Shown here in pieces: positions 1-7,243 of a stretch of 64,000 nucleotides of DNA (within the stretch, counting starts at the first letter, position 1; every line of letters begins with the position of its first letter). A program made the position numbers and the translations under genes. Origin of the DNA: Sphaerisporangium rufum (GTDB lineage: Bacteria; Actinomycetota; Actinomycetes; Streptosporangiales; Streptosporangiaceae); contig NZ_BOOU01000002.1 of NCBI RefSeq assembly GCF_016863395.1, positions 1 through 64,000 on the forward strand, written 5' to 3'. The notes under the pieces were generated by a model that was not told the DNA's origin, did no database searches, and was given only the letters and a program-made list of their open reading frames with translations.

Positions 1-831
1 TCCGTCCACCTTGGGTGTGTCGTCCCCCTGCGGGCCGTCCACCTTGGGCGTGTCGTCCCGTTGTGTCGGCTCACCCGGTGGCACCGCGTTCGGTTCCGCC
101 CGGGGCGCCGGATCGTGATCCGGCCGGCCGGTCGGTGCGGGCCCCCGGTCGGTGCGCTCCCCCTCGGGCGCGTGGTCCCGGTCGCTCTTGGGGGCGTGGT
201 CCTTTTCACCCTTGGGCGAGTGATCCTTGTCGCCCTTGGGGGAGTGATCCTTGTCGCCCTTGGGTCCATGGTCTTGATCGCTCTTGGGCGCATGGTCCTT
301 GTCGCCCTTGGGGGAGTGATCCTTGTCGTCTTCGGGCGCGTGATGCTGCTCGGACCGGTCGTTCCTGGGTGCCGGGCCGCCGTCGTCCTTGTCGGCCTTC
401 GGGGGGTGCTGCCGGTCCGGGCCATCGCCCTTGGGGGTGCCGTCCGGAGCGCCGGGGGACGCATGCTTCTTGTCACCCTTGTCGGCACCGTCGGATTTCT
501 TACCCTTATCGGGATCGTCGCTCGGGCCATGCCCGGTGGGTGGGCCCTGCCGGTCAGGGGCGGTGTCTTTCATCCCCTTGGGACCGGTATCCGAGTCCTT
601 GTGCTTTTCCTTCTTCTCCAACAGGGCCAGCCGGGCGTTGACATCCTTGACCAGGGCGTCTCCGGCCGCGGCGACCTGGGAGGGCCGCTGCCCCGCGGGC
701 ACGGACAGGCCCGCCGCACCGGTGAGCTGGGTGACCCGGGCCTCGACGCTGCGCATCTGGGCACCGGCCCGGCCGACCTCGGCCAGCAGCTCGCGCACCA
801 GCTTGGGGTCCATTCCGTCCAGCTTGCCCAT
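1..831 (-). CDS. Hypothetical protein with Lys/Asp/His-rich repeat tail (incomplete at window start)
   Basis: I do not recognise the family. The minus-strand frame is open from an ATG at 831 to the window edge (277 codons, no stop). The start is supported by an AGGGAGA motif six to seven bases upstream. Residues 1-75 form an Ala/Leu/Arg-rich, probably helical segment beginning MGKLDGMDPKLVRELLAEVG. After that comes a highly charged, disordered-looking tail rich in Lys, Asp, His and Pro, including eight tandem copies of a GDKDHxPK-like octapeptide. There is no signal peptide or membrane segment in the visible part. It lies downstream of tsaC in the same direction but 338 bases away, so it probably has its own promoter. 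The C-terminus is outside the window. Confidence 0.7.
   Translation of the reverse strand, partial: MGKLDGMDPKLVRELLAEVGRAGAQMRSVEARVTQLTGAAGLSVPAGQRPSQVAAAGDALVKDVNARLALLEKKEKHKDSDTGPKGMKDTAPDRQGPPTGHGPSDDPDKGKKSDGADKGDKKHASPGAPDGTPKGDGPDRQHPPKADKDDGGPAPRNDRSEQHHAPEDDKDHSPKGDKDHAPKSDQDHGPKGDKDHSPKGDKDHSPKGEKDHAPKSDRDHAPEGERTDRGPAPTGRPDHDPAPRAEPNAVPPGEPTQRDDTPKVDGPQGDDTPKVDG
163..354 (-). repeat. Eight tandem 24-bp coding repeats (GDKDHxPK octapeptide)
   Basis: Eight in-frame 24-nucleotide units lie head to tail inside the first gene. The best conserved minus-strand translation is GDKDHSPK, with variants such as GDKDHAPK, SDQDHGPK and SDRDHAPE. Units 211-234, 235-258 and 307-330 differ at only a few bases, so the array looks slippage-prone and copy number may vary between strains. 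Confidence 0.85.
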
Positions 832-904
832 GGGCGTCTCCCTGGTCGTGGTCGCGCTCCCTGGTCGATCCGCGCGACGGCCCGGCCATCCGCTCGCCGC
901 CCAT

Positions 905-935
905 GCTCTCTCGTCACGCGCCGTGACTCAAGAGC
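905..935. promoter_or_regulatory. 31-bp interrupted dyad upstream of the first gene
   Basis: The dyad has nested arms: GCTCT (905-909) pairs with AGAGC (931-935), and GTCACG (913-918) pairs with CGTGAC (922-927) around a CGC centre. It lies about 75 bases upstream of the gene starting at 831 and about 235 bases beyond the tsaC stop. It could be an operator for the downstream gene or a terminator for tsaC read-through. I see nothing else in 832-1169. Confidence 0.4.
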
Positions 936-1169
936 ACGGACGTGCCTCACGGTACCGACGCGGCCGGAATCGACGGCCGCTTGATAGCCATCCGGCATCG
1001 GTCGTCCCCGACGGCGGCCCCGGACCCACCGGGTGGCGCCGCCCGGCCCGCCAGGTCGGATCACCCGCCAATGGTCTTCGCCACCCGCGATCGTCAGGTG
1101 ACCGCCGCACCCGCCGAACCGGGCAGGTCGCGTGAGCGCCGGTGACCACGTCGGCCACCGGGCCCCGCC

Positions 1170-2264
1170 TCAGCCGGCCGCCGGCCCCTCCGGGCCGGTC
1201 GGCCTCCCGGCCGGGTCGCCGGGCTTCGCACCGTTCACCCGCTCGTCGACGGCGGCCGGCTTCGCCTCGGCCGCCGGCGTCTCGCCATCGACGGGCTTCG
1301 CCTCGTCCACGGGCTTCGCGCCGTCCGCCGGCCCGGCCTCAGCCGCCGGCTTCACGCCGTCCACCGGCTTCACCTCGTCCACCGGCTCCTCGGTGTCCAC
1401 CGGCTTCACGCCGTCCGCCGGCTTCACGGCGTCCGAGGGGCGCACGTCGTCCGCCCGGTCCGCCGCGTTCGCGGGCCTGACGTCCCCGGCCGCGGGCACA
1501 TCGTGCACCGGACGCCGGTCGTCGGCGGGGTCGGTACCGTCGGCGGGCTGCTCGCCGGCCGACGGGGCCGGGGCGGGAGCCGCGGCGGTGGCCGGGGCCG
1601 CGGGCTCGTCCTCGTGGCCGGAGTCGGTGGCGACGTAGCCGATGACGCCGCGCAGCCTGCCCACCGAGATCGCGCCCTGGCGCAGCACCCGCGGCACCGC
1701 GGTGGTCAGGTCCACGATCGTGGAGGGCACGTTGTCGGCGCACGGGCCGGCGTCGAGGTAGACCGCGACGGACTCGCCGAGTTGCTCCTCGGCCTCGGCG
1801 GCGGTGGTCGCCGGCGGTGCCCCGGACCGGTTGGCGCTGCTCACCGCCATCGGGCCGGTCTCCTTGAGCAGCTCCAGCGCCACCGCGTGCAGCGGCATGC
1901 GGACCGCGACGGTGCCCTTGGTGTCGCCGAGATCCCAGTTCAGCGAGCGGCTCACCCGGCAGATGATCGTCAGCGGGCCCGGCCAGAAGGTGTCGATCAG
2001 GTCCTGGCCGTAGGTGCCGAGATCCTCCACCAGGGCGGTCGCCGCGCGGACCGTGCCCACCAGCACGGGGACCGGCATGTCACGGCCCCGGCCCTTGGCC
2101 TCCAGCAGCGCCATCACGGCCGAAGGGCTGAAGGCGTCGGCACCGATGCCGTAGACGGTGTCGGTCGGCAGGACCACCAGCTCGCCGGCCTGGACGGCGG
2201 TCACCGCAGCGGCCAGCCCGGCGGTCCGCCCCTCGGCGTCGGAGCAGTCATAACGTCGACTCAC
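1170..2264 (-). CDS. tsaC: L-threonylcarbamoyladenylate synthase (Sua5/YrdC family) with long acidic tail
   Basis: This enzyme makes threonylcarbamoyl-AMP from threonine, bicarbonate and ATP for the t6A37 modification of ANN-decoding tRNAs. Residues 1-210 form a YrdC-type domain, with VLPTDTVYGIGADAFSP near the N-terminus and SSANRSGAPPATTA further on. I chose the GTG at 2264 (protein VSRRYDCSD...) because GAAGG lies about 9 bases upstream; the ATG at 2273 sits directly on that motif. About 150 C-terminal residues are a low-complexity Pro/Ala/Lys/Asp/Glu tail (repeats like VKPVDGVKPADG) in place of the Sua5-specific domain of longer homologues. It is downstream of prmC, the usual actinomycete order. 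The tail's function is unknown. Confidence 0.9.
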   Translation of the reverse strand: MSRRYDCSDAEGRTAGLAAAVTAVQAGELVVLPTDTVYGIGADAFSPSAVMALLEAKGRGRDMPVPVLVGTVRAATALVEDLGTYGQDLIDTFWPGPLTIICRVSRSLNWDLGDTKGTVAVRMPLHAVALELLKETGPMAVSSANRSGAPPATTAAEAEEQLGESVAVYLDAGPCADNVPSTIVDLTTAVPRVLRQGAISVGRLRGVIGYVATDSGHEDEPAAPATAAAPAPAPSAGEQPADGTDPADDRRPVHDVPAAGDVRPANAADRADDVRPSDAVKPADGVKPVDTEEPVDEVKPVDGVKPAAEAGPADGAKPVDEAKPVDGETPAAEAKPAAVDERVNGAKPGDPAGRPTGPEGPAAG

Positions 2265-2322
2265 GACGGTCATCCTTCCATGCGCGGCGGGGCGCGCCGG
2301 CCGGTACGCCGGCGCCGGCCCG

Positions 2323-3177
2323 CTATTCCTGGCCGTAGCGGGCCGTGACGAAGCGGTCGCGGCCCGCCAGATCGGGATGGTCACGAATGTCCCGCCAGCC
2401 CCGGTCCTCGGCGAACTCCAGGTAGACCGCCGATCCCTGCTGGTCGGCGTGCTCGACCGCGACCAGGCCGCCCGGGCGCAGCAGCCGCCGCGCGGTGCGC
2501 TCCACGGCGCGCACCTCGTCCAGCCCGTCGTCGCCCGAGCCGTACAGTGCGCGCGCCGGGTCGTAGTCGCGGACCTCCGGGTCGCGCGGGACCGCGCCGG
2601 GCGGGATGTAGGGCGGGTTGGAGACCACCAGATCGACCTGGCCCGCCAGCTCGGGCAGGCAGTCGGTCAGGTCCTCCGGATGCAGGACGACCCGGCCCTG
2701 CCCGTATTCGACGATGTTGCGCTTGGCCCAGCCGTAGGCGAGCGGGTCGACCTCCACCGCGTGCACCCGGGCCAGCGCCACCTCCTGGGCGATGGACAGG
2801 GCGATCGCCCCCGAACCGGTGCCGAGGTCGACCACGAGCGGCGCGGCGACGTCCATCTCGCGCAGCCGGTCGATCGCCCAGCCGGCCACCACCTCGGTCT
2901 CCGGTCGCGGGACGAAGACGCCGGGGCCCACCTCCAGGGACAGGTACCGGAAGTAGGCACGGCCGGTGATGTGCTGGAGCGGTTCGCGGGCCTCGCGCCG
3001 GGCCACGCCCTCCCAGAAGAGGGCGTCGAACTCCGAGTCGGGCACCGTGTGCAGCTGGCCCCGCCGGACACCGTGGACGAAAGCCGCGATCTCCTCGGCA
3101 TCGGTCCGCGGCGAGGGCACCCCCGCCTCGGCCAGCCGGGCGGTGGCGAGGGCGATCTCGTCCATCAGCAAGGTCAT
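2323..3177 (-). CDS. prmC: Peptide chain release factor N5-glutamine methyltransferase
   Basis: PrmC (HemK) methylates the glutamine of the GGQ motif in class I release factors, using S-adenosylmethionine, in the cytosol. The 284-residue protein has an N-terminal helical domain (about 1-85) and a Rossmann methyltransferase domain with the SAM motif VVDLGTGSGAIALS. The substrate-binding NPPY motif is seen as VVSNPPYIPPGAVPRDPEV. The length is typical. It lies 26 bases downstream of prfA, its substrate's gene, and precedes tsaC. The ATG at 3177 has only a weak ribosome binding site, which suggests coupling to upstream translation. The identification is secure. Confidence 0.96.
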   Translation of the reverse strand: MTLLMDEIALATARLAEAGVPSPRTDAEEIAAFVHGVRRGQLHTVPDSEFDALFWEGVARREAREPLQHITGRAYFRYLSLEVGPGVFVPRPETEVVAGWAIDRLREMDVAAPLVVDLGTGSGAIALSIAQEVALARVHAVEVDPLAYGWAKRNIVEYGQGRVVLHPEDLTDCLPELAGQVDLVVSNPPYIPPGAVPRDPEVRDYDPARALYGSGDDGLDEVRAVERTARRLLRPGGLVAVEHADQQGSAVYLEFAEDRGWRDIRDHPDLAGRDRFVTARYGQE

Positions 3178-3203
3178 GGGAGCTTCGTCACATCAGGTCG
3201 TCG

Positions 3204-4256
3204 TCATGAGTGGGCGGCGAGCTTCTCTGCCATCTCGGCGTCGGCCAGGGCCTGGATGACCGCGGAGAGCTCGCCGTCCAGCACCTGGTCCAGGTTGTAG
3301 GCCTTGTAACCTACCCGGTGATCGGAGATCCGGTTCTCCGGGAAGTTGTACGTTCGGACGCGCTCGGAGCGGTCGACCGTGCGCACCTGCGACCGCCGCT
3401 CGGCGGACGCGGCGGCGTCGGCCTCCTCCTGGGCGATGGCCAGCAGCCGGGCGCGCAGGATGCGCAGCGCCGACTCCTTGTTCTGCAGCTGGCTCTTCTC
3501 GTTCTGGCAGGAGACGACCACGCCGGTCGGCACGTGGGTGATCCGCACCGCCGAGTCGGTGGTGTTGACGCTCTGCCCGCCGGGCCCGGAGCTGCGGAAC
3601 ACGTCGACCCGCAGGTCGTTCGGGTCGATCTGCACCTCGACCTCCTCCGCCTCGGGATACACCAGCACGCCGGCGGCGGAGGTGTGGATGCGCCCCTGCG
3701 ACTCGGTGACCGGCACCCGCTGCACGCGGTGCACGCCGCCCTCGTACTTCAGCCTGGACCAGACACCGTCCGCGCCCCGGCCCTTCATCGCGACCGTCAC
3801 GTCCTTGTACCCGCCGAGGTCGGAGTGCTGGGCGTCGATGATCTCGGTCTTCCAGCCGGCCCGCTCGGCGTAGCGCAGGTACATCCGCAGCAGATCGCCG
3901 GCGAACAGGGCCGACTCCTCGCCGCCCTCACCCGCCTTGATCTCCATGATGATGTCCTTGCCGTCGTTGGGGTCACGCGGCACCAGCAGGTGGCGCAGCC
4001 GTTCCTCCAGCGGGGCGATCCGGCCCGCCAGCTCGGCGGCCTCCTCGGCGAACGCCTGGTCCTCGGGGGCGAGCTCCCGGGCCGCCTGCAGGTCTTCGCG
4101 CACGCCCTCGAGCTCGCGGTAGGCGGTGATGATCGGCGTCAACTCCGCGTACCGCCGGCCCAGCGTCCGCGCCAGGTTCTGGTCCGCGTGCACGGCGGGA
4201 TCGGCGAGCTTGAGCTCGAGCTCGGCGTGTTCGGCGAGCAACTCGTCGAGATTCAC
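3204..4256 (-). CDS. prfA: Peptide chain release factor 1
   Basis: RF1 recognises UAA and UAG stop codons and triggers peptidyl-tRNA hydrolysis in the ribosomal A site. The 350-residue protein has the N-terminal coiled-coil domain, then the catalytic loop [20 protein letters not shown] containing GGQ, followed by [22 protein letters not shown]. These are diagnostic of class I factors. The length is close to the usual 355-360. Translation begins with GTG at 4256, preceded by AAGGA-type sequence. The prfA-prmC pair is adjacent and co-directional. A stem-loop separates it from rpmE upstream, so it may have its own promoter in that short gap or depend on read-through. Confidence 0.96.
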   Translation of the reverse strand: MNLDELLAEHAELELKLADPAVHADQNLARTLGRRYAELTPIITAYRELEGVREDLQAARELAPEDQAFAEEAAELAGRIAPLEERLRHLLVPRDPNDGKDIIMEIKAGEGGEESALFAGDLLRMYLRYAERAGWKTEIIDAQHSDLGGYKDVTVAMKGRGADGVWSRLKYEGGVHRVQRVPVTESQGRIHTSAAGVLVYPEAEEVEVQIDPNDLRVDVFRSSGPGGQSVNTTDSAVRITHVPTGVVVSCQNEKSQLQNKESALRILRARLLAIAQEEADAAASAERRSQVRTVDRSERVRTYNFPENRISDHRVGYKAYNLDQVLDGELSAVIQALADAEMAEKLAAHS

Positions 4257-4305
4257 CGCGTGTCCTTCTTCCTTGCCATCCGGCGCGAACCTGGGCCATC
4301 ACCAA

Positions 4306-4357
4306 GAACGCCGACCCGGGCACGCCCCCAGGACGGGGGCGGTTCCGGGCCGGCGTT
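4306..4357 (-). terminator. Stem-loop between rpmE and prfA
   Basis: GAACGCCG-a-CCCGG (4306-4319) pairs with CCGGG-c-CGGCGTTC (4345-4357), giving 13 base pairs with one mismatch and a GC-rich loop. It lies just downstream of the rpmE stop on the minus strand. There is no U-run, as is common for actinomycete terminators. It may attenuate rather than stop transcription into prfA. Confidence 0.6.
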
Positions 4358-4367
4358 CCTCGCGGAG

Positions 4368-4586
4368 CTACTTGCTCGCGGCCTTCTTGCCGAAGCGCTT
4401 CTCGAAGCGGGCCACCCGGCCACCGGTGTCCAGGATCTTCTGCTTGCCCGTGTAGAACGGGTGGCAGGCGGAGCAGACGTCGGCGTGGATGACGCCGTTC
4501 TTCGCGGTGCTGCGCGTGGTGAAGCTGGCGCCACAGGCACAGGTCACCTGCGTGATGCCGTACTCCGGGTGAATGTCGGGCTTCAT
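4368..4586 (-). CDS. rpmE: 50S ribosomal protein L31, zinc-binding form
   Basis: L31 is a small protein of the large subunit that bridges the subunits. The start is the ATG at 4586 ([19 protein letters not shown]), which gives the normal 72 residues; earlier in-frame starts only add a non-conserved arginine-rich extension. Four cysteines (C16, C18, C38, C41) form the zinc ribbon of the C+ type. In actinobacteria such copies often coexist with a Zur-controlled zinc-free paralogue, but none is visible here. Its place between rho and prfA is standard, although a two-component system is inserted on the rho side. Confidence 0.97.
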   Translation of the reverse strand: MKPDIHPEYGITQVTCACGASFTTRSTAKNGVIHADVCSACHPFYTGKQKILDTGGRVARFEKRFGKKAASK

Positions 4587-4816
4587 TTTCGTCCTCTCTG
4601 GGCGCGGCCGCCGGGTCGCCCTCGTCGCTCGCGGTCGGACCGACACGCGGGGCGGGCGGGAACCGGAACCGCCATGGTTCGGCTACCAGTGTGCCAGATC
4701 CTGTAACCCGGCCAGGCCACGGATCATTCCCGCGCTCCCCGACCCCCGCGCGCCCGGCACGGGGGCCCGCGGGCGATCTCCGCCCCGGCGGGCCGGCCCG
4801 GCCGCCGCAGGCGGCC

Positions 4817-5464
4817 TCACCGGTCGGAGCCGAGGTAGGCGAGCACGGCGAGCACGCGCCGATGGTCGTCGGGAGCGGGATCGAGACCGAGCTTACCGAA
4901 GATGCCGGAGATGTGTTTCTCCACCGCCCCGGCGGTGACCCCCAGCCGGCCGGCGATCGCGGTGTTCGACCGGCCCTGGGCCATCAGGTGCAGCACCTCC
5001 GACTCGCGGGCGCTGAGCGCGGCGACCGGGTCGCCGCGGCGCCGGCTCAGCAACTGGCCGACCACCTCGGGATCGAGCACCGTGCCGCCGGCCGCCACCC
5101 GCCGTACCGCGTCGAGAAACTCCGCGACATCGGCGATCCGCTCCTTCAGCAGGTAACCGACGGCCGCCGCGCCGCGGCCGACCAGCTCGGTGGCGTACCG
5201 CTCCTCGACGTACTGCGACAGCACCAGCACCGGCAGCCCGGGCCGGTGGCGCCGCGCCTCGATCGCCGCCCGCAGTCCCTCGTCGGTGTGCGTGGGCGGC
5301 ATGCGCACGTCGACGACCGCCAGGTCCGGCCGATGCTCCCGGACCGCCGCCACCAGGCCGGGACCGTCGCCGGCCGCCGCCACCGTCTCGATGTCCCCGT
5401 CGGCGAGCAGCCTGACCAGCCCTTCCCTCAGCAGCACCGAGTCCTCGGCTATCACCACTCGCAT
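4817..5464 (-). CDS. NarL/LuxR-family response regulator
   Basis: This is a DNA-binding response regulator of 215 residues. The receiver domain (1-120) has the phosphoacceptor Asp52 in AVVDVRMP, acidic residues E7/D8 and the conserved lysine in YLLKERI. The C-terminal LuxR helix-turn-helix (about 150-205) reads LSARESEVLHLMAQGRSNTA. An ATG at 5464 is preceded by a GGAGGGGGACGAG ribosome binding site. It sits 54 bases downstream of the histidine kinase gene, so the two form a cognate pair. Its target is unknown. The pair lies between rpmE and rho, a position usually empty, so it looks like a lineage-specific insertion in the block. Confidence 0.93.
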   Translation of the reverse strand: MRVVIAEDSVLLREGLVRLLADGDIETVAAAGDGPGLVAAVREHRPDLAVVDVRMPPTHTDEGLRAAIEARRHRPGLPVLVLSQYVEERYATELVGRGAAAVGYLLKERIADVAEFLDAVRRVAAGGTVLDPEVVGQLLSRRRGDPVAALSARESEVLHLMAQGRSNTAIAGRLGVTAGAVEKHISGIFGKLGLDPAPDDHRRVLAVLAYLGSDR

Positions 5465-5518
5465 CTCGTCCCCCTCCGGTACCGGACCGGGCGGGTCGCA
5501 CCGCCACCGGTCATGTGA

Positions 5519-6811
5519 TCACCACTCCACCGGCAACTCCGCGCGGACGACGGTCGGACCACCGGGCGGGCTCCGCACGGTGAGGGTGCCGTCGATCGTG
5601 GCCGCCCGGTCGGCGAGGCCGGCCAGGCCGCCGCCGGCCCGGACCCGCGCCCCGCCGGCCCCGTCGTCGCCGACCTCGACGACGACCCGGCCGCCGCGCC
5701 GGCCGACCCGGACCGACGCCCGGCCGGCCGAGGCGTGCTTGGCGGCGTTGGTGAGCGCCTCGGCCACGACGAAGTAGGCGATGCTCTCCACGGCCGGCGG
5801 CGGCCGCTCGTCGATCTCCACCGACACCGAGACCTGCACCGGCGCCCGGGCCGCCAGGGACGACAGGGCCGCGTCCAGGCCGCGGTCGGTGAGGATGGCC
5901 GGATGGATGCCCCGGGCCAGGTCCCGCAGCTCGGCGATGGCGGCCTTGGCGCCGTCGTGCGCCTGGGCGATCAGCGCCCGCGCGGCGTCGGGGTCGGTGT
6001 CGAGCTTGGCCCGGGCCCGGCCGAGGTCCATGGCGACGGTGAGCAGCCGCTGCTGCGCGCCGTCATGCAGGTCGCGCTCGATGCGGCGCCGCTCGGCCTC
6101 CGCGGCGTCCACCCCGCGGGCCCGGCTGGCCTTCAGGTGGCGCACCCGGACCTCGTCACCGGGACCGAGCAGGGCGACGGCCAGGGCGCCGTGCAACCAG
6201 GCCAGGCCGCGGACCGCGTACAGGGTGGCCACCAGCAGGACCAGGCCGGCGGCGGCCCAGGCCAGCCCCTCGGGCACGCTGTCGATCACCACGTTCCCGT
6301 TCACCACGGTGCGGCCGCCGGCCGCCACCAGGGCCGGCTGGAGGAGGAACGCGGCACAGCAGACGGCCAGGATGATCGTGACGAGGAACTCGACCAGGCC
6401 GAGCGGGAACAGCAGCAGCAGGTAGCCGAGATCCTTCCAGGTGGCCGGGTCGCCGAACAGCGCCGCCAGCCGGCGTACCGGACCGCCGGCCGGGGACGGC
6501 CGGTACGGGTCGGGGATGGCCAGGCCGAGGGCGAGCCGGAGCATCCGCCGCTCCAGCATGGCGCCGCCCCGCCACAGCAGCATCGTCACCAGCAGGAGCG
6601 GGAGCCCGGCCCAGACGAGCATGGTCACCAGCGCCACCGGGATGGCGGTGGCCAGGATCACGAACCACGTCACGCCGGACACGGCGCTGACGACCGTGAT
6701 GTACGGCAGGGCGCGCCAGGTCGCCGGATCGACCAGCAGGCCCAGCGGGCCGTGCGGGCCGAGCGGGACCCGCAGCCGCAGCGGCCGTCGTTCCGCCTGC
6801 CCGGCCGCCAT
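5519..6811 (-). CDS. NarL/DesK-type sensor histidine kinase
   Basis: A 430-residue membrane kinase, partner of the adjacent response regulator. The N-terminal half holds a Sensor-type domain with several hydrophobic segments (for example ALPYITVVSAVSGVTWFVIL and LGYLLLLFPLGLVEFLVTII). The HisKA_3 region carries the phosphoacceptor His (about residue 249) in RRIERDLHDGAQQRL. The HATPase domain follows, with N-box EALTNAAKHA and a VGDDGAGGA-type G box. The ATG at 6811 has GGAGGGAGGG upstream, and an upstream extension of the same frame lacks domain similarity. The signal sensed cannot be read from sequence. Confidence 0.92.
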   Translation of the reverse strand: MAAGQAERRPLRLRVPLGPHGPLGLLVDPATWRALPYITVVSAVSGVTWFVILATAIPVALVTMLVWAGLPLLLVTMLLWRGGAMLERRMLRLALGLAIPDPYRPSPAGGPVRRLAALFGDPATWKDLGYLLLLFPLGLVEFLVTIILAVCCAAFLLQPALVAAGGRTVVNGNVVIDSVPEGLAWAAAGLVLLVATLYAVRGLAWLHGALAVALLGPGDEVRVRHLKASRARGVDAAEAERRRIERDLHDGAQQRLLTVAMDLGRARAKLDTDPDAARALIAQAHDGAKAAIAELRDLARGIHPAILTDRGLDAALSSLAARAPVQVSVSVEIDERPPPAVESIAYFVVAEALTNAAKHASAGRASVRVGRRGGRVVVEVGDDGAGGARVRAGGGLAGLADRAATIDGTLTVRSPPGGPTVVRAELPVEW

Positions 6812-7097
6812 CGCGCCCTCCCTCCGAATCCCGGTCACCGGGTGTCTCCCGGTGGGACGAGCCTGCCAAGGCCGGCGGCCCGGCACCATGGTGCAGGCCG
6901 TACCCGGCCACCTGGGGCGGGCCCCACCTCCGGCCGTGACCGCCGCAATCGCCGCGCGGGTGACCGGCGGCACGCGGCGCGCCGCCGCACGGTGACCGCC
7001 CGGCGCCCGGCACCACGAAGCGTGCGGTACGCCGCGCCCGGAAACGGCGAGTGCCGGACGGAGGGCGGCCCGCCGGAAACGCCTAAATCGCCGGAAA

Positions 7098-7142
7098 CGC
7101 CGAAGACACGGCGGGCCGGGTGGCACCACCGTGTCTTCGGCG
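7098..7142 (-). terminator. 14-bp perfect stem-loop beyond rho
   Basis: CGCCGAAGACACGG (7098-7111) pairs perfectly with CCGTGTCTTCGGCG (7129-7142) around a 17-base loop. A 13-base direct repeat, CGCCGGAAACGCC, occurs at 7071-7083 and 7089-7101, overlapping its edge. It lies about 100 bases past the rho stop on the minus strand and could be a second terminator or part of the histidine-kinase leader. The remaining gap bases up to 6812 show nothing recognisable. Confidence 0.55.
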
Positions 7143-7202
7143 GACGGGTCGGTTCGATGGATCGCGACACGCATGCCGGCCCACCGGACCGCGACGGGGA
7201 CA

Positions 7203-7236
7203 CCGGCCGGCCGCGCGGGTCCGCGCGGCCGGCCGG
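7203..7236 (-). terminator. Terminator-like hairpin directly after rho
   Basis: CCGGCCGGCCGCGCGG (7203-7218) is followed after two bases by its exact complement (7221-7236). This forms a 16-bp GC stem eight bases beyond the rho stop codon on the minus strand, without a U-run. Position and strength argue for an actinomycete-type intrinsic terminator of the rho transcript. Confidence 0.75.
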
Positions 7237-7243
7237 CGCCGCG

